A stretch of DNA of 64,000 nt from Yersinia vastinensis. Its GTDB lineage: Bacteria; Pseudomonadota; Gammaproteobacteria; Enterobacterales; Enterobacteriaceae. Of this stretch, positions 1 through 9,346 are shown piece by piece. Made by a program: the position numbers and the translations under genes. A model generated the notes under the pieces. It saw only the letters and a list, made by a program, of their open reading frames with translations. It was not told the origin of the DNA and did no database searches. Positions within the stretch are counted from its first letter, which is position 1. The number at the start of each line of letters is the position of its first letter. The stretch is taken from NCBI RefSeq assembly GCF_902726565.1, contig NZ_CACVAF010000006.1, positions 1 to 64,000 of the forward strand. The letters run 5' to 3'.

Positions 1-43
1 CTGCATGAGAGTGATTGTGTAGCGAGTTGATGAAAACAGAATT

Positions 44-163
44 TGCCTGGCGGCCATAGCGCGGTGGTCCCACCTGATCCCATGCCGAACTCAGAAGTGA
101 AACGCCGTAGCGCCGATGGTAGTGTGGGGTCTCCCCATGCGAGAGTAGGACACTGCCAGGCAT
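44..163 (+). rRNA. rrf: 5S ribosomal RNA
   Basis: A 120-nt sequence runs from TGCCTGGCGG to CTGCCAGGCAT with the complementary ends that form helix I. It is nearly identical to E. coli 5S rRNA as I know it, including the conserved block around CCGAACTCAGAAGTGAAACG. Bases 1-43 are the spacer after 23S rRNA, which lies outside the window. The neighbour order (rrn operon, then yfiM and pssA) matches the E. coli rrnG region, except that kgtP is missing. Confidence 0.97.
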
Positions 164-177
164 CAAATCAAGCCGAG

Positions 178-205
178 ACCCCATGCCAAAAGCGTGGGGT
201 TTTTG
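178..205 (+). terminator. rRNA operon terminator
   Basis: ACCCCATGC and GCGTGGGGT form a 9-bp stem (one G-T pair) around CAAAA, followed by TTTT. It lies 14 nt after the 5S gene, as expected for the end of an rRNA operon. Confidence 0.85.
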
Positions 206-230
206 CTATGTGTGGAATATGAAAAGAGAA

Positions 231-257
231 AGCCTTCTGCTATGCAGAGGGCTTTTT
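231..257 (+). terminator. second hairpin terminator after 5S
   Basis: AGCCTTCTGC and GCAGAGGGCT form a 10-bp stem with one T-G pair and a 3-4-nt loop, followed by six T. Tandem terminators are usual behind rRNA operons. The remaining bases up to 343 are AT-rich and show no gene. Confidence 0.75.
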
Positions 258-343
258 TACGTTTGTACTTAAAGCAAAATACAATATTAAGTGTTATTTG
301 ACGAGAAATAGGCCGTATAAACGGTTATTCAGCTGATTTCGCA

Positions 344-685
344 CTAGTTAACCGCTTGATAGAGGCTATAACCGGTAGCTGCTCCAGCAACATCCCAAGC
401 GAAATCTTTCCAACTCCAGCCAGTACCCCCTTGGCGGCTATCATACAACTCTTTACCCGCGCCTATCCCTATTGAGAACAGTAACCCGAAATGACGACTT
501 TTCGTATCTGACCAATTTTGATGTTCACCATAGGCCGTTCCTGCGGCGGCTAACGCCGCAGAAACAAAGAAATGTTGTGCTTTGTCTTTCCCTGTCCAGT
601 TGTCATTGGCCATGTGGGTGCATGCAGAGCTGATAAAAAGGAGCGGGAGGATAATTAAAGGGCGAAGATAAGGTGAGCACTTCAT
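344..685 (-). CDS. yfiM: YfiM-family lipoprotein
   Basis: This 113-residue protein starts with a lipoprotein signal peptide: a hydrophobic stretch, then ISSAC with the lipidated Cys at residue 22. The mature part has the DUF2279-type pattern, with KAQHFF near residue 35 and a GKELYDSRQGGTGWSWKDF segment. It matches E. coli YfiM in length and position beside pssA. The function is unknown; a periplasmic or outer-membrane-facing location is inferred from the signal. A strong terminator separates it from pssA, so it probably has its own promoter. Confidence 0.85.
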   Translation of the reverse strand: MKCSPYLRPLIILPLLFISSACTHMANDNWTGKDKAQHFFVSAALAAAGTAYGEHQNWSDTKSRHFGLLFSIGIGAGKELYDSRQGGTGWSWKDFAWDVAGAATGYSLYQAVN

Positions 686-705
686 GCTGTCTCTCCTCTG
701 ACTTG

Positions 706-736
706 AAACAAAAAACCCGGTAGAGAACCGGGCTTT
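706..736 (-). terminator. pssA transcription terminator
   Basis: Read on the minus strand, CCCGGT-TCTCT-ACCGGG forms a 6-bp GC-rich stem followed by a T-run of about six. It lies just after the pssA stop and before yfiM. Confidence 0.85.
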
Positions 737-746
737 ATGTTTAGAT

Positions 747-2102
747 TTACAGAATACGGCTAATGAGCCGATCGATACGAATGCGGCGTAGACGACGGAT
801 CAATTTACGAACCTTGACGGGATATTGTTGAATATTCTCTAGTTCAAGGTAATGCGAAACCACTTTGGTATGCGTGCGGATACATTCTAGCTCTTTCGCC
901 CGCTGCTCATGCATCTCATGCTTAGGATCATGGATCAAAATCGCATTTTCCAAATCAAGACGCCACGCTCGCGGATTCAGATTATTACCCGTAATCAGTT
1001 GCCAGTTATTATCAACCCACATACCTTTCAGATGGTAAGTGTTATCGCCATCTTTCCATAAGCGAACAATCAGTTGACCATTATCGACAAAGCGCTGTAA
1101 GCGGCTAAGGAAGCGGCGCAAATTGATTTCGTATAAGTACGGCAACGCGCCAATAATCTTAAATGGCTGATCTTCAGGAATATAAAAATCATTTGCTGTT
1201 TTATCGCCAACAATAATCTCGACCTGTTTACCTTCACGCAGCAGATAAATGATATTACGTACCAAAAGCGCGGGCAGATTAAAGTAGGGCGTGCAAATCG
1301 TGAGGCGTTCGTCAGCGGAAGCCATTAAGTGATGAATGGTTTTGTTGAGTTGGCTCTTTTTACCTAACCCAACTAATGGAGTGACGGCCAATTCATCATT
1401 ACCTGCTTGTGCTGAGAATTGATAACCGACGTCGCGCAGTGACGAGCGGAACTGCCGAGTCTCATTTTTGATCTCAGGATTAGTTGGCCTATCAGTACGA
1501 TCTAGACGTTGAACCGCACCAGCACTCAGTACCCGCTGTTTCACATAATCAACCATGATTTTGGCTAATGATGAGTTTGTGATTAATTGATAGCGGTCAT
1601 AACGGTATTTATCATTTTGATGGAGATAGACATCATTAATGCTGGCGCCACTGTAAATTACGGTGTCATCAATGATAAAACCTTTAAGATGCAATACACC
1701 AAGGGCTTCACGGGTATTCACAGGAACACCATAAACCGGGACACACACATCCGGATGCTTGCTGGCCATCTCACAATACCAATCAGCATTGGTATTGACT
1801 GCTGCGGCTCCAATGCGGCCACGCTGGGCACGATGCCAGTCGACCAACACACAAATTTCCAGTTCAGGATGCCGCTGCTTGGCCTGATAGAGTGCGTTCA
1901 TCACATCGTGGCCTGCATCATCCTGCTCAAGGTAAAGCGCCACCAGATAAATACGTTTGGTCGCTTGGCCTATTAATTCCAGCAGAGTAGAGCGGAAAAC
2001 CTTGGGGCAATAAAGCGTTTGGACATCATCAACTGGCTGGGGGAGTTTGGGCAGTTGTGCAAGGTGTTGTTGATGTTTGCTACGTTTGAATTTTGACAAC
2101 AT
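747..2102 (-). CDS. pssA: CDP-diacylglycerol--serine O-phosphatidyltransferase
   Basis: Phosphatidylserine synthase makes phosphatidylserine from CDP-diacylglycerol and L-serine, the first committed step to phosphatidylethanolamine. The protein has the two HxK motifs of the phospholipase D superfamily, at H138-K140 (HLKGFIIDD) and H357-K359 (YHLKGMWVDN). The basic C-terminus (RKLIRRLRRIRIDRLISRIL) fits the peripheral membrane or ribosome association known for this enzyme. I chose the ATG at 2102 because the protein then starts MLSKFKR and has the 451 residues of the E. coli enzyme; a GTG one codon upstream is the alternative. Confidence 0.97.
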   Translation of the reverse strand: MLSKFKRSKHQQHLAQLPKLPQPVDDVQTLYCPKVFRSTLLELIGQATKRIYLVALYLEQDDAGHDVMNALYQAKQRHPELEICVLVDWHRAQRGRIGAAAVNTNADWYCEMASKHPDVCVPVYGVPVNTREALGVLHLKGFIIDDTVIYSGASINDVYLHQNDKYRYDRYQLITNSSLAKIMVDYVKQRVLSAGAVQRLDRTDRPTNPEIKNETRQFRSSLRDVGYQFSAQAGNDELAVTPLVGLGKKSQLNKTIHHLMASADERLTICTPYFNLPALLVRNIIYLLREGKQVEIIVGDKTANDFYIPEDQPFKIIGALPYLYEINLRRFLSRLQRFVDNGQLIVRLWKDGDNTYHLKGMWVDNNWQLITGNNLNPRAWRLDLENAILIHDPKHEMHEQRAKELECIRTHTKVVSHYLELENIQQYPVKVRKLIRRLRRIRIDRLISRIL

Positions 2103-2256
2103 CACAGTGCGCTTCTTCTCTTGTTATTTGATGGCAGAACCGCCATATCCAAAAAAACACTAATCCATAGAATCGGGCGATAATACCACTACTTCTTCGG
2201 ATTGTGCGCAAGTTTTGCCTGCCATAGACCGAATCGCTAATCTATGTGGTCTATGT

Positions 2257-2287
2257 CACTTTGATTGATGTAATTGAAATCAAAGTG
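2257..2287. other. 10-bp perfect inverted repeat at patZ 3' end
   Basis: CACTTTGATT and AATCAAAGTG are perfect inverted repeats separated by 11 nt, and the second arm covers the patZ stop codon. There is no T-run on the minus strand, so it is not a classical intrinsic terminator. It may stabilise the mRNA end. Confidence 0.45.
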
Positions 2288-4922
2288 CCAGTTCCAGATT
2301 AACGATTCCATCTTCCATCTGTACATCAATGCTAAAGCCGAGTTTTTTCGCCAAACCTATCATGCCGCGGTTATTGGGCATGGTAACAGCGGTCAACCGT
2401 GTTAAGCCGTGGCTGCGCGTATAGTGAATCATCTTCTCTAGCAACTCTCGGCCCAATCCCAACCCTTTTAGGTCTGAACGCACTAATACTGCAAATTCTG
2501 CGTCGATATTGTCAGGATCCGATAGCGCGCGCGTAACACCAATGATTTCCGGGCCGGTCGTGCTTTGGCGCACTGCAACAAAGGCCATTTCCCGATCATA
2601 GTCAATTTGCGTCATATTCGCCAAATCATCATGGCTGAATTCGTTGATTTCACTGAAGTAGCGATAATAGAGATCTTCTTTAGTGACTTGATCAATAAAC
2701 AGTTTCAGTAGCGGTTCATCTTCCGGCAAGATGGGGCGGAACAAGCAATGAGAGCCATCTTTCAGCACCACATTCTGCTCTAGTTCGTGTGGGTAAGGCC
2801 GAATAGCCAGCCGGGCCTGTGGGTCACCGGTGACGGGGGCCAACTGCATTGAGACATCCAGCAACGTAAACTCACTACCGGATGCAAGTACGGGGTGAAT
2901 GTCTAAGCGTGAAATTTCAGGGCAATCTAGAATCAGGTTAGAAACCTGCACCAGCAGGCGGCTTAGGCCAGGAATGTCCAACGGTTGTAGTGAGCCACGA
3001 CTGCGAATTTTTCCGCCTTTGACTGCCTGTATTATCAGGTAACGAGCCAGCGCCATATTCAGGGGGGGCAAAGCAACGGCCGCTTGGGTTTCATGGTGCC
3101 ACTCAATACCGCCTTCCCCCAGCATGATCAGGGGGCCAAAGATAGCATCTTGCTCAACGGCAATCCGTAGCTCCTGCGCTCCGGCCCGATTTGCCATGCT
3201 TTGCACCAGTAAACCGTGGATGCGGGCTTGCGGGTAAGTTCGTTTTACGCGATCAAGGATATCATCTGCGGCTCGCTGCACTTCAATCGCGGTGCGCAGA
3301 TACAGCATAACGCCCTGAACTTCCGATTTATGTGGGATATCAGGTGAGCGCAATTTGATGGCGACCGGGTAACCAAGGCGCTCTGCAATATGTACTGCTT
3401 CAACACTGTCACTGGCAATCCAGGTCGGTAACATGCGCAGCCCATAGGCTTCAAGGATGGGTTGCACTTCATGGGTATCAAGCTGGGTTGTTCCTTCTGC
3501 CAGCGCCTGACGAATTAGCTGATGCACATGGGCAGTATTTGCTGTAAGGCCCACAGGCAGTGCCGGGGTTTCTTTTAGTTGTTTTTGGTTACGACGATAT
3601 TCCACCATGTGCATAAAGGCCGTAATCGCGCCTTCTGGTGTGCGATAGGTCGGGATCCCGGCTTCTGTGAATAAGCGGCGAGCATCTTGAGATGAATATT
3701 CACCGCACCAGTTAGTCAGCAGAGTGATACGTTTGCCGCGTGGATGCTGGCGGATAGCAGAAATCAATAACTCTGCAGTTTTGCTACCCGGTGCGGCGGC
3801 ACTAGGGGAGTGGATCAGCAGCAGAGCATCGTAATCGGTGCTGTCCAATAGTGGTTTAACCGCTGCCAGATAGCGCTCAGCACTGGCATCATCCCGCAGG
3901 TCTATTGGGTTACGTAAGGAAACAAAAGTCGGTAGTGCCGCACTCAGGGCGGATTGGGTGGTATCAGACAAGGTTGCCAGTTTGCCATTACGGCTAATCA
4001 GTTCATCTAAGGCCATAGCCGCAGGAGCCGCACCATTGCTAACAATCAGTAACCGCTCCCCGCGTAATGGATGCATATGGCTCAATGTTTCGACGGCGGA
4101 GAACAGTTCATGAGTATCTTGAACACGCAGCAAACCAGCGCGCTGAATAGCGGCGTCATAGGCGGCATCCAAACCTTGCTGGCCATTGAGCAATTGCTGG
4201 GCGCGTTGGCTGCGGCCGCTTTTGATAACCAGAATCGGCTTATTGCGTGAAGCACTACGTGATGCCGATAAGAAGCGGCGGGCATCACTGATATGCTCGA
4301 TATACAGCATAATGGCGCTGGTTTTACCGTCACGGGCTAAGAAGTCGAGTAAATCGTCGACATCAATGTCGAGGCTTTCACCCAACGCAATAAAATAAGA
4401 GAAACCAACCTCACGCTGCTGTGCCCAGTCCAAAATAGTGTTTGCTACCGCCGCAGACTGGGAGATAAACGCCAGACGGCCTTTTTTGATTGGTACCGGA
4501 GAGAAACTGGCATTCAGTCCTTGCCACGGAGCCAGCAAACCCAAACTATTAGGGCCAAGCAGGCGCATGTGATGGCGTTGCGCACAGGCTTTCAGATCCG
4601 AGAATTGCTCGGTTGCCGCCGACAAAATAATCACCGCTTTACAGCCACGTGTACCTAAATCTTCCAGTAGGGACAGATTACGATGATCGTTAGTACATAA
4701 AATGGCCAGATCGGGCGTGATGGGGAGGCTGGCAATATTCGCGTAAGCCAGTACCCCGCAAACTGCTTTGTGGGTCGGGGTGACCGGTAAAATAGGGCCG
4801 TTAAATCCGCCATCAAGCAAATTGCGCATCATCAGGAAACCCGCACGATCAGGTTTTTCAGAAGCGCCAATAACCGCGATAGACTTCGGGCGTAGTAGTG
4901 CTTCTAATCCGCGTTGGCTCAT
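2280..4922 (-). CDS. patZ: protein lysine acetyltransferase PatZ (YfiQ/Pka)
   Basis: This 880-residue protein is collinear with E. coli PatZ. The N-terminal ~450 residues are an ADP-forming acyl-CoA synthetase-like CoA-binding region (SIAVIGASEKPDRAGF near residue 14). An ATP-grasp-like part follows around 480-700. A GNAT acetyltransferase domain lies at about 725-880, with the acetyl-CoA loop seen in LVRSDLKGLGLGRELLEKM. PatZ acetylates lysines of acetyl-CoA synthetase and other metabolic enzymes, using acetyl-CoA. The synthetase-like part is considered regulatory in this family. The gene lies 36 bp downstream of tapT on the same strand. Confidence 0.95.
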   Translation of the reverse strand: MSQRGLEALLRPKSIAVIGASEKPDRAGFLMMRNLLDGGFNGPILPVTPTHKAVCGVLAYANIASLPITPDLAILCTNDHRNLSLLEDLGTRGCKAVIILSAATEQFSDLKACAQRHHMRLLGPNSLGLLAPWQGLNASFSPVPIKKGRLAFISQSAAVANTILDWAQQREVGFSYFIALGESLDIDVDDLLDFLARDGKTSAIMLYIEHISDARRFLSASRSASRNKPILVIKSGRSQRAQQLLNGQQGLDAAYDAAIQRAGLLRVQDTHELFSAVETLSHMHPLRGERLLIVSNGAAPAAMALDELISRNGKLATLSDTTQSALSAALPTFVSLRNPIDLRDDASAERYLAAVKPLLDSTDYDALLLIHSPSAAAPGSKTAELLISAIRQHPRGKRITLLTNWCGEYSSQDARRLFTEAGIPTYRTPEGAITAFMHMVEYRRNQKQLKETPALPVGLTANTAHVHQLIRQALAEGTTQLDTHEVQPILEAYGLRMLPTWIASDSVEAVHIAERLGYPVAIKLRSPDIPHKSEVQGVMLYLRTAIEVQRAADDILDRVKRTYPQARIHGLLVQSMANRAGAQELRIAVEQDAIFGPLIMLGEGGIEWHHETQAAVALPPLNMALARYLIIQAVKGGKIRSRGSLQPLDIPGLSRLLVQVSNLILDCPEISRLDIHPVLASGSEFTLLDVSMQLAPVTGDPQARLAIRPYPHELEQNVVLKDGSHCLFRPILPEDEPLLKLFIDQVTKEDLYYRYFSEINEFSHDDLANMTQIDYDREMAFVAVRQSTTGPEIIGVTRALSDPDNIDAEFAVLVRSDLKGLGLGRELLEKMIHYTRSHGLTRLTAVTMPNNRGMIGLAKKLGFSIDVQMEDGIVNLELAL

Positions 4923-4958
4923 AGGGTATTCCTTAAAGGAAAAACAGCTGGCCTAATT

Positions 4959-5708
4959 TTATGCGATTTCTTCGATACTTGCTGTGACTCGGCCCACTGG
5001 ATGATGAGGTTTTCCGGCTAAATATTGCTGGCGAAAATAATGAAAGTGCGCCGTCAATCCATCTGCCGCTTGAATATCACCTGCTTGCTGGAGCAGAGCA
5101 GCGGCGACCTCTACGGTACAGTGTTGTTCCGGGCGTGGTGATTCTCGTAGCAAATAATCTGAGGTATTACTGACGTTCAGTGATAGCACAGGTAAACCGG
5201 CAAGGTACGGGCTTTTACGGAACATTTTTTTTGCCTCATTCCAGGTTCCGTCCAGCAGAATGAATAATGGCGGTTTATCGCTGATGGGTAATTGATTGAG
5301 AACCACCCGCTCGGGTTCAGCATATTTTTCAGGGAAAACTACATAAGGCTGGCGCTGAGGGTCACGAATCGCGGCTAGCAACTCAGGATCAACTTCCGTT
5401 CGCGCCCACATAAAGGCTTGAGTGTTCGGCAATATATCGGCAATCAGGCGGCCCGTATTACTGGGTTTAAGTGGTTCAGTATCAAACATCACCAGACAAA
5501 ACCGACTGTTGGCTTGTTGCGGTTTAATGGTATCACACAAACAAAAACGTTCAGTTAGCAGGCAACCTTGGCAACGAATGGCACGACAACCTCGGGCGCG
5601 GTAGGGGCGAGTGGATAATGCCAGCCGCTGGTGACGCAGGCGCAATACCGCATTTCCCGTCGTTATATTTACGGGCAATGAATGTGCGTTGGTCAATGTT
5701 TCTGTCAC
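4959..5708 (-). CDS. tapT: tRNA-uridine aminocarboxypropyltransferase (DTW domain)
   Basis: This 249-residue DTW-domain protein is homologous to E. coli TapT (YfiP). TapT transfers the 3-amino-3-carboxypropyl group of SAM to uridine 47 of tRNA to make acp3U. A Cys cluster (CRAIRCQGCLLTERFCLC, residues 40-57) is typical of the N-terminal zinc-binding part. The DTW signature appears as LLDGTWNEAKKMFRKSPYL near residue 150, and the later PRPEQHCTVE block is also conserved. It lies immediately upstream of patZ on the same strand, and the two are probably co-transcribed. Confidence 0.93.
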   Translation of the reverse strand: MTETLTNAHSLPVNITTGNAVLRLRHQRLALSTRPYRARGCRAIRCQGCLLTERFCLCDTIKPQQANSRFCLVMFDTEPLKPSNTGRLIADILPNTQAFMWARTEVDPELLAAIRDPQRQPYVVFPEKYAEPERVVLNQLPISDKPPLFILLDGTWNEAKKMFRKSPYLAGLPVLSLNVSNTSDYLLRESPRPEQHCTVEVAAALLQQAGDIQAADGLTAHFHYFRQQYLAGKPHHPVGRVTASIEEIA

Positions 5709-5761
5709 GGCGGCTCCTGAAGAAATAGCGCTATTCTAATGAACCTAGGGTCTGAATTATA

Positions 5762-5799
5762 GAAAAAGTCACGCCCCGACAGAAAACTGCCAGGGCGTA
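5762..5799 (-). terminator. terminator after trxC
   Basis: On the minus strand, ACGCCC ... GGGCGT pair around an interior of about 20 nt and are followed by GACTTTTTC. The hairpin lies between trxC and tapT. A second GATGAGGG/CCCCATC hairpin sits closer to trxC at about 5801-5822. Confidence 0.6.
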
Positions 5800-5861
5800 G
5801 ATGTGATGGGGATTTTCCCTCATCACCAGTAAATGGGGTAAACTTATTGAGCGAGCTTTTA

Positions 5862-6299
5862 TCAGGCTGATGGCTCTACTGCTAATTGTTCATCTAACCA
5901 ATTATCAAAAGGTGCTTTTGGCACTGCGCCGTTAAGCATGTCGACCATTTTGCCGTTGCGATACAGCATAATAGTGGGAATGCTGCGGATACGAAAACGG
6001 GTGCTAAGTGTGGGTTCCGCTTCTGTATTGACTTTAACGAAGCGAATTTTTCCCGCACGTTCTGCGGCGACATCTTCAAAAATCGGGGCGAAGCTGCGGC
6101 AAGGGCCACACCAAGGTGCCCAGAAGTCGATGACGATAGGTAGGTCATCTTGCAGCAGTTTATCCAGCGTTTCGGCGGTGGCGTTAATCACTTCGCCATC
6201 AAATAAAGAGTGGCCACAGCGCCCACATTTAGCGCCGTCATCAATACGTTCTTCCGGCAGGCGGTTGGTCGCCATACAAGCTGTACATACCGTATTCAT
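5862..6299 (-). CDS. trxC: thioredoxin 2 (TrxC)
   Basis: A cytoplasmic thiol-disulfide reductase of 145 residues. The N-terminus carries two CxxC pairs (C5/C8 and C25/C28) that bind zinc, the feature separating TrxC from TrxA. The thioredoxin fold follows, with the WCGPC redox site at residues 63-67 and the cis-proline region [10 protein letters not shown]. In E. coli trxC belongs to the OxyR regulon; I did not identify an OxyR site here. It is divergent from yfiF with a 219-bp gap. Confidence 0.97.
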   Translation of the reverse strand: MNTVCTACMATNRLPEERIDDGAKCGRCGHSLFDGEVINATAETLDKLLQDDLPIVIDFWAPWCGPCRSFAPIFEDVAAERAGKIRFVKVNTEAEPTLSTRFRIRSIPTIMLYRNGKMVDMLNGAVPKAPFDNWLDEQLAVEPSA

Positions 6300-6518
6300 A
6301 GATTAGCCTTTATTGTGTATCTCAGTAGATAAGAGAAACCAAACAGTCAAAGTGAGCTGAATTGTTTCGTTGTTGTTATCTATTATGGGTATAAATGAGG
6401 CCAGTGCCAAAAAGGTTTATTCGATGAATACGATAGTTGGTAGCTTTTAGCGCTTGCTTATGGCTAACCGGGCAGACATCAGGTAATCTTCGCGCCCTGC
6501 GCGTTGGTGGAGAAGACA

Positions 6519-7607
6519 ATGAACGATTCATTTAGTGGCAAGAACGGCAAAGTTAAAGTGATGTACGTCCGCAGTGACGAAAGCAGCGACGACCGTAATA
6601 ATAACCGCGGTAACAAACAACGTCCGGCGGGTAAAGGTCGTCCGGGTGATAATGCCGGCCGGGGCAGCTCACAGCGGAATAATGACTCACGTCGTAATGA
6701 TTCCGGCCGTAATGAACGCGATCGTCCTAGCCGTCCGGCACGCTCTGACAGCAGTGGCCCTTACGATTCACCGTGGAAAACCGTGTCTCGTGCGCCTTCT
6801 GAGGAGCCAGAGTTTGATCACGGCGGCATCAGTGGCAAGAGCCATGTAGATCCTGCGCAATTGCGTCGTCAGCGAGCTGAAGAAACACGTGTTTATGGCG
6901 AGAATGCCTGTAAAGCGCTGTTTGAAAGTCGCCCTGATGCTATTGTGCGCGCCTGGTTTGTACAGTCAGTTACTCCTCGTTTCCGTGAAGCACTGAAATG
7001 GATGGCGGCTAACCGCAAGGCTTACCATGTGGTTGAAGAAGACGAGCTGGCGAAAGCATCGGGTACAGAGCACCACGGTGGCGTGTGTTTCTTAATTAAA
7101 AAACGCCAAGGTTTGGATGCAGAAACCTATTTGCAACAGCAAACTCAGGCAAAAGATTGCGTGCTGGCATTGGAAGATGTGGGTAACCCACATAATCTAG
7201 GCGGTATTATGCGTACCTGCGCGCACTTCGGTATTAATGGCGTGTTGTTGCAAGACCCGGCGATGCTGGAGTCTGGTGCCGCAGTGCGTACAGCAGAAGG
7301 TGGTGCAGAGCATATCAAGGCAATCAATGCCGACGATTTCCTCTCGGTGCTGGATACCTTCCGTAAAGCGGGTTACACCATCGTGACGACCTCAAGCCAT
7401 AAAGGTGTCAGTCTGGCGAAAGCGGAACTGCCAGCTAAAATGGTGCTGGTGTTGGGTCAAGAGAGCGACGGCCTCACCGACAGCGCTTGGCAGCAGGGAG
7501 ATATGAGCGTGTCTATCGGCGGTACTGGGCGAGTTGAAAGTTTGAACGTGTCGGTTGCGACGGGGATTTTGCTGTCAGAATGGTGGCGTCAAAATAGCGC
7601 CCAATAA
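6519..7607 (+). CDS. yfiF: TrmH/SpoU-family RNA methyltransferase YfiF
   Basis: The N-terminal ~110 residues are very rich in Arg, Asp, Gly, Asn and Ser and probably disordered. A SpoU substrate-binding domain follows (about 120-205), then a trefoil-knot SAM methyltransferase domain. That domain shows the three SpoU motifs: [22 protein letters not shown] and [14 protein letters not shown]. The RNA target is not established. I start at the ATG at 6519, preceded by GGAG at 7 nt, rather than the in-frame TTG at 6504, because the protein then begins [20 protein letters not shown] like the E. coli protein. Confidence 0.9.
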   Translation: MNDSFSGKNGKVKVMYVRSDESSDDRNNNRGNKQRPAGKGRPGDNAGRGSSQRNNDSRRNDSGRNERDRPSRPARSDSSGPYDSPWKTVSRAPSEEPEFDHGGISGKSHVDPAQLRRQRAEETRVYGENACKALFESRPDAIVRAWFVQSVTPRFREALKWMAANRKAYHVVEEDELAKASGTEHHGGVCFLIKKRQGLDAETYLQQQTQAKDCVLALEDVGNPHNLGGIMRTCAHFGINGVLLQDPAMLESGAAVRTAEGGAEHIKAINADDFLSVLDTFRKAGYTIVTTSSHKGVSLAKAELPAKMVLVLGQESDGLTDSAWQQGDMSVSIGGTGRVESLNVSVATGILLSEWWRQNSAQ

Positions 7608-7714
7608 TACCCTGCGTCCTTGACGTTGCAGGGTTGTTAGCTGCGTTCATGCACTCGAGCTTGATCGGGATGCATTTATCTGCAACGTGAATGATTTTGG
7701 GTATGCTCAGTATA

Positions 7715-7753
7715 AAAACGGGCGCTGATGATCAGTCAGCGCCTGTTTTTTTA
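7715..7753. terminator. bidirectional terminator between yfiF and emrB
   Basis: AAAACGGGCGCTGA and TCAGCGCCTGTTTT form a long stem with an A-run on one side and a T-run on the other. It can end transcripts from both convergent genes. A smaller ACCCTGC/GCAGGGT hairpin lies nearer yfiF at about 7608-7640. Confidence 0.85.
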
Positions 7754-7771
7754 TGTTAAATCTTGATTGAT

Positions 7772-9307
7772 TTAGTGCGCACCACCGCCACTGCCACCGG
7801 AGGTGAATGGGGGTTTGGCGAACCAGACTAATGCCAGCAATAGCAGGAATACGCCTGCCGAGAGCCAGAAAATTTCATTAGCCGAGATAATTAGCCCCTG
7901 ATTAGTTATCTCTCGCGCCAGATAAGCCGAGGCTTGTTGCTCGCTCATCCCCAGTTTTTCCAAATCCTGATACATCTGTGTCGCATTCGGGTTGAATGGG
8001 TTAACAAACTCCGTCAATTGCGAATGATGCATCGATTCTCTTTGCGTCCACAATGTGGTGGTGATTGACGTACCAATCGACCCCGCCAGTGTTCGCAGGA
8101 AGTTAGATAAGCTGGATGCCGCCGCCATTCGCTCTGGCGGTAAACCCGACAACGTAATTGCAGTCAGTGGCATAAAGAAGCAAGCAATGGCAAAACCTTG
8201 CACAAACTGCGGCCACGCCGAGGCACCAAAATCCATCCCCGGTTCGAATGTATATGCTCGCCAGTAGAAACAAACCGCATACATAATGAAGCTGAATGTG
8301 ACTAACTGTCGCATATCAATTCGATGAGAGAAGCGACCAATGATTGGCGACAGCAATACCGGCAATATCCCAACGGGAGCCGACGCCAGACCAGCCCAAG
8401 TGGCGGTATAGCCATATACCTCCTGTAGTAACTGAGGTAGCAAAACGATCGCGCCAAAGTACAACATATAGGCCAGGCTGATACACAAACAACCAATGGT
8501 AAAGTTTCTCGACTTGAATAATGACAAATCGATCACCGGATGATCGTCGGTTAACTCCCACACGATCAGGAAGGAAATCGCAATCACGGCTACGATTGTC
8601 AGGACGATAATTTCGGTGGAGTTAAACCAATCCAGTTCCTTACCTTGGTCGAGCATGATTTGCAAAGCGCCGATACCGACGACCAACAGAACCAACCCCA
8701 CAGTATCGATCGGTCTGATTTCGGTTTTGGTCTCTCGCCCTTTCAGCGTGCTGCCTGCAATTAAAACAACCACTATCCCGATCGGGATGTTAATAAAGAA
8801 GATCCAGCCCCAGTGATAGTTGTCACTGATATAACCGCCGAGAATTGGCCCAAAGATCGGGGCGACAACGATAGTCATCGACCACAATGCCAGGGCCATA
8901 CTTCGCTTCGCGGGTGGGTAGTTGTTCAGTAGTAAACTTTGTGACAATGGGATCAATGGCCCGGCGACCAACCCTTGAATCACTCGGAAAAAGATAAGCA
9001 TTCCCAAGCTGTTTGAAATGCCGCACAGCCATGAGGCCAGTGCAAATAAACCGATTGCCCACAAGAATAATCTGACTTCACCGACCCGTTTTGCTAGCCA
9101 GCCAGTGATAGGGATGGAAATCGCATTTGCTACACCAAACGAGGTAATGACCCACGTGCCCTGCGAGTTGGACGAGCCAAGATCACCGGCAATCGTTGGA
9201 ATAGCCACGTTCGCAATGGTGGAATCCAGCACTTGCATGAAAGTCGCTAATGAGAGCGCGACCGTCATCCAGGCGAGCTGGGCACCTTCAAGCGGTTTTT
9301 GTGCCAC
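7772..9307 (-). CDS. emrB: multidrug efflux MFS permease EmrB
   Basis: A 511-residue inner-membrane proton-driven transporter of the 14-helix DHA2 family. It shows the motif near residue 30 with the acidic residue (LDSTIANVAIPTIAGDLG) and the motif C region (GPILGGYISDNYHWGWIFFINIP). It ends in the Gly/Ser-rich tail KPPFTSGGSGGGAH. In E. coli EmrB works with the adaptor EmrA and TolC to expel hydrophobic compounds such as uncouplers and nalidixic acid. It is last in the emrR-OMP-emrA-emrB run. Confidence 0.95.
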   Translation of the reverse strand: MAQKPLEGAQLAWMTVALSLATFMQVLDSTIANVAIPTIAGDLGSSNSQGTWVITSFGVANAISIPITGWLAKRVGEVRLFLWAIGLFALASWLCGISNSLGMLIFFRVIQGLVAGPLIPLSQSLLLNNYPPAKRSMALALWSMTIVVAPIFGPILGGYISDNYHWGWIFFINIPIGIVVVLIAGSTLKGRETKTEIRPIDTVGLVLLVVGIGALQIMLDQGKELDWFNSTEIIVLTIVAVIAISFLIVWELTDDHPVIDLSLFKSRNFTIGCLCISLAYMLYFGAIVLLPQLLQEVYGYTATWAGLASAPVGILPVLLSPIIGRFSHRIDMRQLVTFSFIMYAVCFYWRAYTFEPGMDFGASAWPQFVQGFAIACFFMPLTAITLSGLPPERMAAASSLSNFLRTLAGSIGTSITTTLWTQRESMHHSQLTEFVNPFNPNATQMYQDLEKLGMSEQQASAYLAREITNQGLIISANEIFWLSAGVFLLLLALVWFAKPPFTSGGSGGGAH

Positions 9308-9346
9308 AGTGGCCTCCGGCGCGCTTAACCTGCATTGGCATGAACA

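Noticed and set aside
1-343. tRNA gene near the 5S rRNA
   Set aside because: No cloverleaf or T-loop motif is visible; only terminators follow.
1587-1976. 129-codon plus-strand frame opposite pssA
   Set aside because: It is antisense to a well-conserved enzyme; the protein sequence looks like no known family.
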